Source: Cinclus cinclus (Eukaryota > Chordata > Aves > Passeriformes > Cinclidae). Taken from it: a DNA stretch of 64,000 bases. The position numbers were made by a program, and so were the translations under genes. The notes below the pieces were generated by a model. That model ran no database searches and had not been told where the DNA came from. It saw nothing but the letters and a program-made list of their open reading frames with translations. The stretch covers positions 60,993,158 through 61,057,157 of the forward strand of contig NC_085049.1 in assembly GCF_963662255.1 (NCBI RefSeq), given 5' to 3'. Below, one piece after another: positions 60,701-64,000 of this stretch. Position 1 is the stretch's first letter. Each line of letters begins with the position of its first letter.

Positions 60701-62694
60701 TGGAGCAGTGCGCTGTGCTTCCACGGCCGCGCTCATTATACGGGAAGCTTGCCGAGCCACGTACTGCAGCGAACTGAAAGGCTGCAGCAGAGAAATAATT
60801 TATGGTGAGCAGAGAACGTGGCCTTTATTGGGACGAATACACCTTCAGGCCGAGAGCCAAGCCTCCACGGCACACGTACGTCTTTATCTGCTGTTCAAAC
60901 GCAGCCCTGTCACGCTTCGGGCACTGAACGCCCGAGATGTCGCCGGCTGCTGCCTCGTGTTCCTGCACGGCAGCTGCCTCCCGTCTGGCTCTGAAGAGCG
61001 CGGTCCTGCGGAGGGAGGTCACTACGGCACACGACAAAAGGAGCCACGTCCCTGCCGCAGCTCAGGGGGAGGCTCTGGGCACAGCTCCGCCGTAAACCCA
61101 GCCAGCTACCCTGGGGGAAGGAGGCGTCTCGGCGCTTCCATTCTGCGTGTGCAGACTGCCCGGCTGCTTTGCACAGCTTTAGCTCTGCAAGAGCAACCCC
61201 AAAGGAGCTCCAGTTGCCTGCAGGCACCGAAGTCGAGGCGGCTGGAGCTCTGTGATCTGCGTTTACAAAGCCCCTGGGGCATACAGCTCCTGCGCTCACA
61301 GCCTTGTTGCTGCCCACGCTGCACCGAGGGTCCCCACTCTGCGGTGGGCTGTGAGATGCCAGGGCCCTACACCAAGAGCATGATGTCCTCCCTGGACTGC
61401 CCTCCAGCCCCAGGCACAGGGCAGAAGGAGGAAGGTGCTTGCTGCAGGACCTGTTTATGAAAGTCTGAAGCCTTCTCTGATATGAGGCAGTGTGTGGACA
61501 GAAAAGCAGAACGGAGCTCAAAGAAAATATGGAAAAAGCTGCAGTTCGGGGACCTTAAAAGTAATAAGGATCATGTTAAAGAGGCCTATCTTTTACAGTG
61601 CTGTAGCTCAGTAAATATTTTCCTTTTATTTTCTGAGGAAAAATACTCATACCATTTGGGGGGGTGGGGGTGCAAGGGACTTGTGCCTGTCACTCACCTT
61701 TGAATTCAGTGGAATTTAGATTAAAAGAGACAGAGGATATCTGTCAAGGATATCTACTCAGAGGAACAAAGAAGTGAGACAGAGACCATGCCTACATGCT
61801 CCCTACAAAGAGGCTGCAGCCTGAGTCCAAATGCTCTTGGACTCTAGGGGACTTGCACTATCACTTCTCCCTGAGACTTGACTTCCTCATCCCTATCACA
61901 CAGGCAGTGCCTTACTCTGCCTTTGCTGACTACAGCAAATAAATGACATTCCCACTCACCCCTCACTAACACTGTTTCTCTACCATGCATTTTTTTCTTC
62001 CCCTGCAGCATTTCCCTCTCTTCTGCCCCAGGGCTCCTACAAACTCCTTCATCTTCATCCCTTGCTCCATCTCCTTTTCCATGCACAGACCAAATTCCTT
62101 GTGTTTTCTCTGTGACCCATCACCTAAGCCCTCCATTTGCCTGTCACAGCCCCAGCAATTTTTGGGACAACAGCTGCCTTTGGCAGGTGTTTATACCACA
62201 TCCAGCCTCATGCTCTCATCAGGGTGGGATAGAGCTCACAGCTGGCAGAGGGGAGGTGCTGTGAACACACCTGGAAGAATCCAATGACTGCCACCTCTGC
62301 ACCGCTGACGAAGGCTTCGGCATCTGCGATGCTGTTTAGCAGGATAGGTTTCTCTGTGCCTGCAGAGCAAAGGCCAGGGTTGGGCAGAGTGCACACGAGG
62401 TGTTGCTCAAAGAGGATCCCCCCCAACACACACACAAGCATCCCAACCTCACAAGCTCACCCACACTCCTCTCCTGCAAGCACAACGCAATGTTTGTGCA
62501 GCACACCTTGGATAAGGAGGACTCCCTGCAGCAGATCCAGACTTTCCCCAAGGCAGGAATAAAGCTCACTTACTGTGGGATGCAGAGTTACTCCCTCCAG
62601 CACACCCCACTGGGGAGCACCTGGTAAGCAGGATAACAAAGAGGCACGGGAAGATAGATGTGCCCACGGTATCAGCTTGCCTTCTCCTCGCCAT
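45515..62694 (-). CDS. ERP27: ERP27, endoplasmic reticulum protein 27 (non-catalytic PDI family)
   Basis: ERP27 is an ER-lumen protein with two thioredoxin-like domains (PDI b and b' type) that binds unfolded substrate and the oxidoreductase ERp57. Seven coding exons: 62694-62574, 62359-62271, 59753-59616, 56267-56154, 53231-53106, 46415-46218 and 45559-45515. Boundaries are GT-AG; phases are 1 at the first junction and 0 at the rest. The product is 276 aa, against 273 in human. The N-terminus is signal-like (SIFPCLFVILL). Family signatures are GAEVAVIGFFQ, LSHYGAPANTVALFR, RFVRINELRLVTEYDP, FNLLLITDKMSPKH, ILFILLDSN and KKSQLPALAVF. There is no CxxC, as expected for a non-redox member. The tail KSLNEEL is a KDEL-type retrieval signal (human has KVEL). 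The motif equivalent to human DDEWD reads DDQHD (residues 233-237). Exon 3 is unusually GC-rich. Exons 1 and 7 were placed from phase and motifs and are the least certain. Confidence 0.94.
50690..50781 (+). mobile_element. Short CR1 LINE 3' remnant in ERP27 intron 5
   Basis: Plus orientation. CR1-like blocks TTGGACTGAATCATCTTAGG and TTTTCCAACCTAAGT end in CACAATTCTATGGTTTTC, a degraded form of the CR1 tail. Confidence 0.8.
51737..51759. repeat. Poly(A) run in ERP27 intron 5
   Basis: Twenty-three consecutive A on the plus strand. There is no clear retroposed body upstream of it. Confidence 0.95.
55510..55597. repeat. (TTTG)n and (GGT)n low-complexity tract
   Basis: TTTG units interspersed with TG pairs, followed by GGT repeats from about 55581. 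Confidence 0.92.
56816..56855. repeat. A-rich tract in ERP27 intron 3
   Basis: Long A runs broken by single G on the plus strand. Confidence 0.92.
59800..59884. repeat. Hexanucleotide array of ACCGGT/ATTGGC units just upstream of ERP27 exon 3
   Basis: About fourteen six-base units alternate between ACCGGT-like and ATTGGC/ATTGGT-like forms. Many units are palindromic (ACCGGT, GGTACC). The array lies in intron 2, 48-130 bases upstream of the exon 3 acceptor in transcript direction, where a branch point would usually be found. It sits in CpG-rich DNA (about 59560-59960) that includes exon 3. Confidence 0.9.
60064..60086. repeat. (ATAC)n microsatellite
   Basis: ATAC units following a TATATATA stretch, in ERP27 intron 2. 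Confidence 0.95.
60540..61350. promoter_or_regulatory. CpG-rich stretch in ERP27 intron 2
   Basis: CpG dinucleotides are frequent from about 60540 to 61350 (for example CGCTCTGGCGGGAGCGC and GCCGAGCGTGGCC) in contrast to the surrounding introns. It could be an internal promoter or enhancer. A 250-residue plus-strand frame spans 60708-61460 but resembles no family I know. No TATA box or defined start site is evident. Confidence 0.4.
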
Positions 62695-64000
62695 GCCACC
62701 CTGCTCCAGTCCTCTCCTCAGCAAGAGACACGTCAGCTGCTGTGGGGACACACAACCTCTCCTGGGGCAGTGGGAAGGGAGCAGCTGGTCCAGGGCAAAG
62801 CCTTCAGCTCCTGAGATAACTGCCTGGCTGGAGAAAGCCCCTCCCTGCTGGGCAGGAATCAGCCTTGGAGAGAACACTGCCCGTGGTGTGTCCTCACCCA
62901 CAGCACTGGACATCGAAGCTGCCCCGTACCTTTGTGACCAGACACCCCAGCTAAGAACATCCTTCTCCTGGTGCTGGATCCCAGAGGCTGATTGTCCTTC
63001 GTGCTTGGCCAGTAGGCCAGCCATGGGGACATGCAACTCTTGCATGAGCTCCAGGGAGCAGCTGCTACAGTAAGTGTTAAACATGAGAAGGGTATGTTAT
63101 AGCACCCTGTCTCATCCAGTTGCCATCTGGGATGAGAGGTGGGGTCTGTCTACCTCTGGAGTCTACACCAGTCACAGCCCAGACTTTGGGCCTCAAAGGA
63201 TTCACGAAATCCCCGAAGGAAACTGTTCTGAAATAATTTGCTTATACAGTAAGGCCAATGCTTTGAAGGAAGAGGGATATTTCCCTGCTGAAACATGCTC
63301 TTAAGCCTTCCTGTAATGCATTCTTCACACACACATCACTGAGAAACATTCTCTAGAAAGGAATGTGACACTCACACAGAAAAGAAGAAAGAAACTGGTT
63401 TTATTCTCACACACTGAAGTCTTGTTACGGCATCTAGCTGCATTCCCCCTGACTGGCTTCGCCTGCACAAAGATGGATTTTAACAGGGTAGGGCACCAGA
63501 TACAGACCAGGAGACCAACAGGGGAGGTAAGTAACCCTTTACAATGAGTCAGAGCACGTGGCAAGTGTAACTCAAGATAGGGATTTTCCAGGGACCAGTC
63601 CACCCCTGCCAGGTGATCTTGTTTCCTCGAAAAGGCACTTCCAGGACTGGAGTTGGTACAGGAGAGAGGGACAACAGGAGGAAGTACTGGGGGCAAGGGA
63701 GGGAGATGCTTCCCAATTTAACCCATTATGGTGTCATGATGGGATGGATGGTGGTGAGAACTGTTGGGTGGTTTTCAGTGTATCAGAAGAAGCAGCAAAG
63801 GCCACCTGCAGGGCTGTGCATTGACCAAGGCTGGCACAGAGCCCCAGCACCCACAGGAAGGGGTGCCAGGGCTGAGGCCAGCCATGCTGGCAGGAAGAAG
63901 CAGTGGTGGATGTGGCCCACCTGGAGACTGGTGCAGGAGGCAAGGGGATGGGAAGGGGGAAGGCAAACTGGGTGAACTCATTCTGTCCATTCCTTCTTGA
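62695..64000. other. ERP27 upstream region and possible 3' end of ARHGDIB
   Basis: This is the 5' flank of ERP27, moderately GC-rich, with no clear TATA box. A minus-strand AATAAA at 63405-63400 could be the poly(A) signal of the next gene. In human that gene is ARHGDIB, on the same strand a few kilobases upstream of ERP27. No ARHGDIB coding sequence is visible here. Confidence 0.35.

Noticed and set aside
63325..63696. Minus-strand frame containing KQDHL, reminiscent of the ARHGDIB C-terminus
   Set aside because: Only five residues match; sequence on both sides differs and no upstream ARHGDIB motifs or exon boundary fit.

Overview
The window is vertebrate nuclear DNA, almost certainly from a bird. 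It has split genes with GT-AG introns, a low gene density, CpG-island promoters and truncated CR1 LINE 3' ends of the avian type. Gene order WBP11 - SMCO3 - ART4 - (osteocalcin-like) - MGP - ERP27, all on the minus strand, matches the human 12p12.3 block WBP11 - (C12orf60) - SMCO3 - ART4 - MGP - ERP27 - ARHGDIB. I cannot name the species.

Layout. Bases 1-1600 hold the 5' end of WBP11: its first coding exon (158-221), intron 1, and a CpG-island promoter flanked by a TCTCC pentamer array. A probable solo retroviral LTR (1638-2367) sits in a GATA/GAGA microsatellite next to it. SMCO3 is an intact single-exon gene (5605-6282). ART4, the Dombrock ADP-ribosyltransferase, has all three exons recognisable at 11551-13377 but carries a frameshift and an in-frame stop, so it looks like a pseudogene. 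Two Gla-protein genes follow in tandem: a four-exon osteocalcin-like gene (16925-20838, 100 aa) and a four-exon matrix Gla protein gene, MGP (24357-27504, 103 aa). About 17.5 kb without recognised genes (27505-45065) then leads to ERP27, reconstructed in full with seven coding exons (45515-62694, 276 aa). The last 1.3 kb lies upstream of ERP27 and may contain the 3' end of ARHGDIB.

How the genes relate. MGP and the osteocalcin-like gene share exon number, intron phases (1, 1, 2), a secretory signal, a gamma-carboxylation region and a Gla/disulfide core, so they are tandem paralogues likely to act in vitamin K-dependent control of mineralised matrix. ERP27 is a non-catalytic PDI-family ER protein, WBP11 a splicing factor, and SMCO3 a small membrane protein of unknown function. 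These are neighbours by conserved synteny and not by operon-like function.

The most interesting points are the osteocalcin-like gene beside MGP with its compact propeptide, the disabled ART4, the altered acidic motif in ERP27, and a hexanucleotide array with CpG-rich DNA around ERP27 exon 3. No tRNA, rRNA or CRISPR array was recognised.
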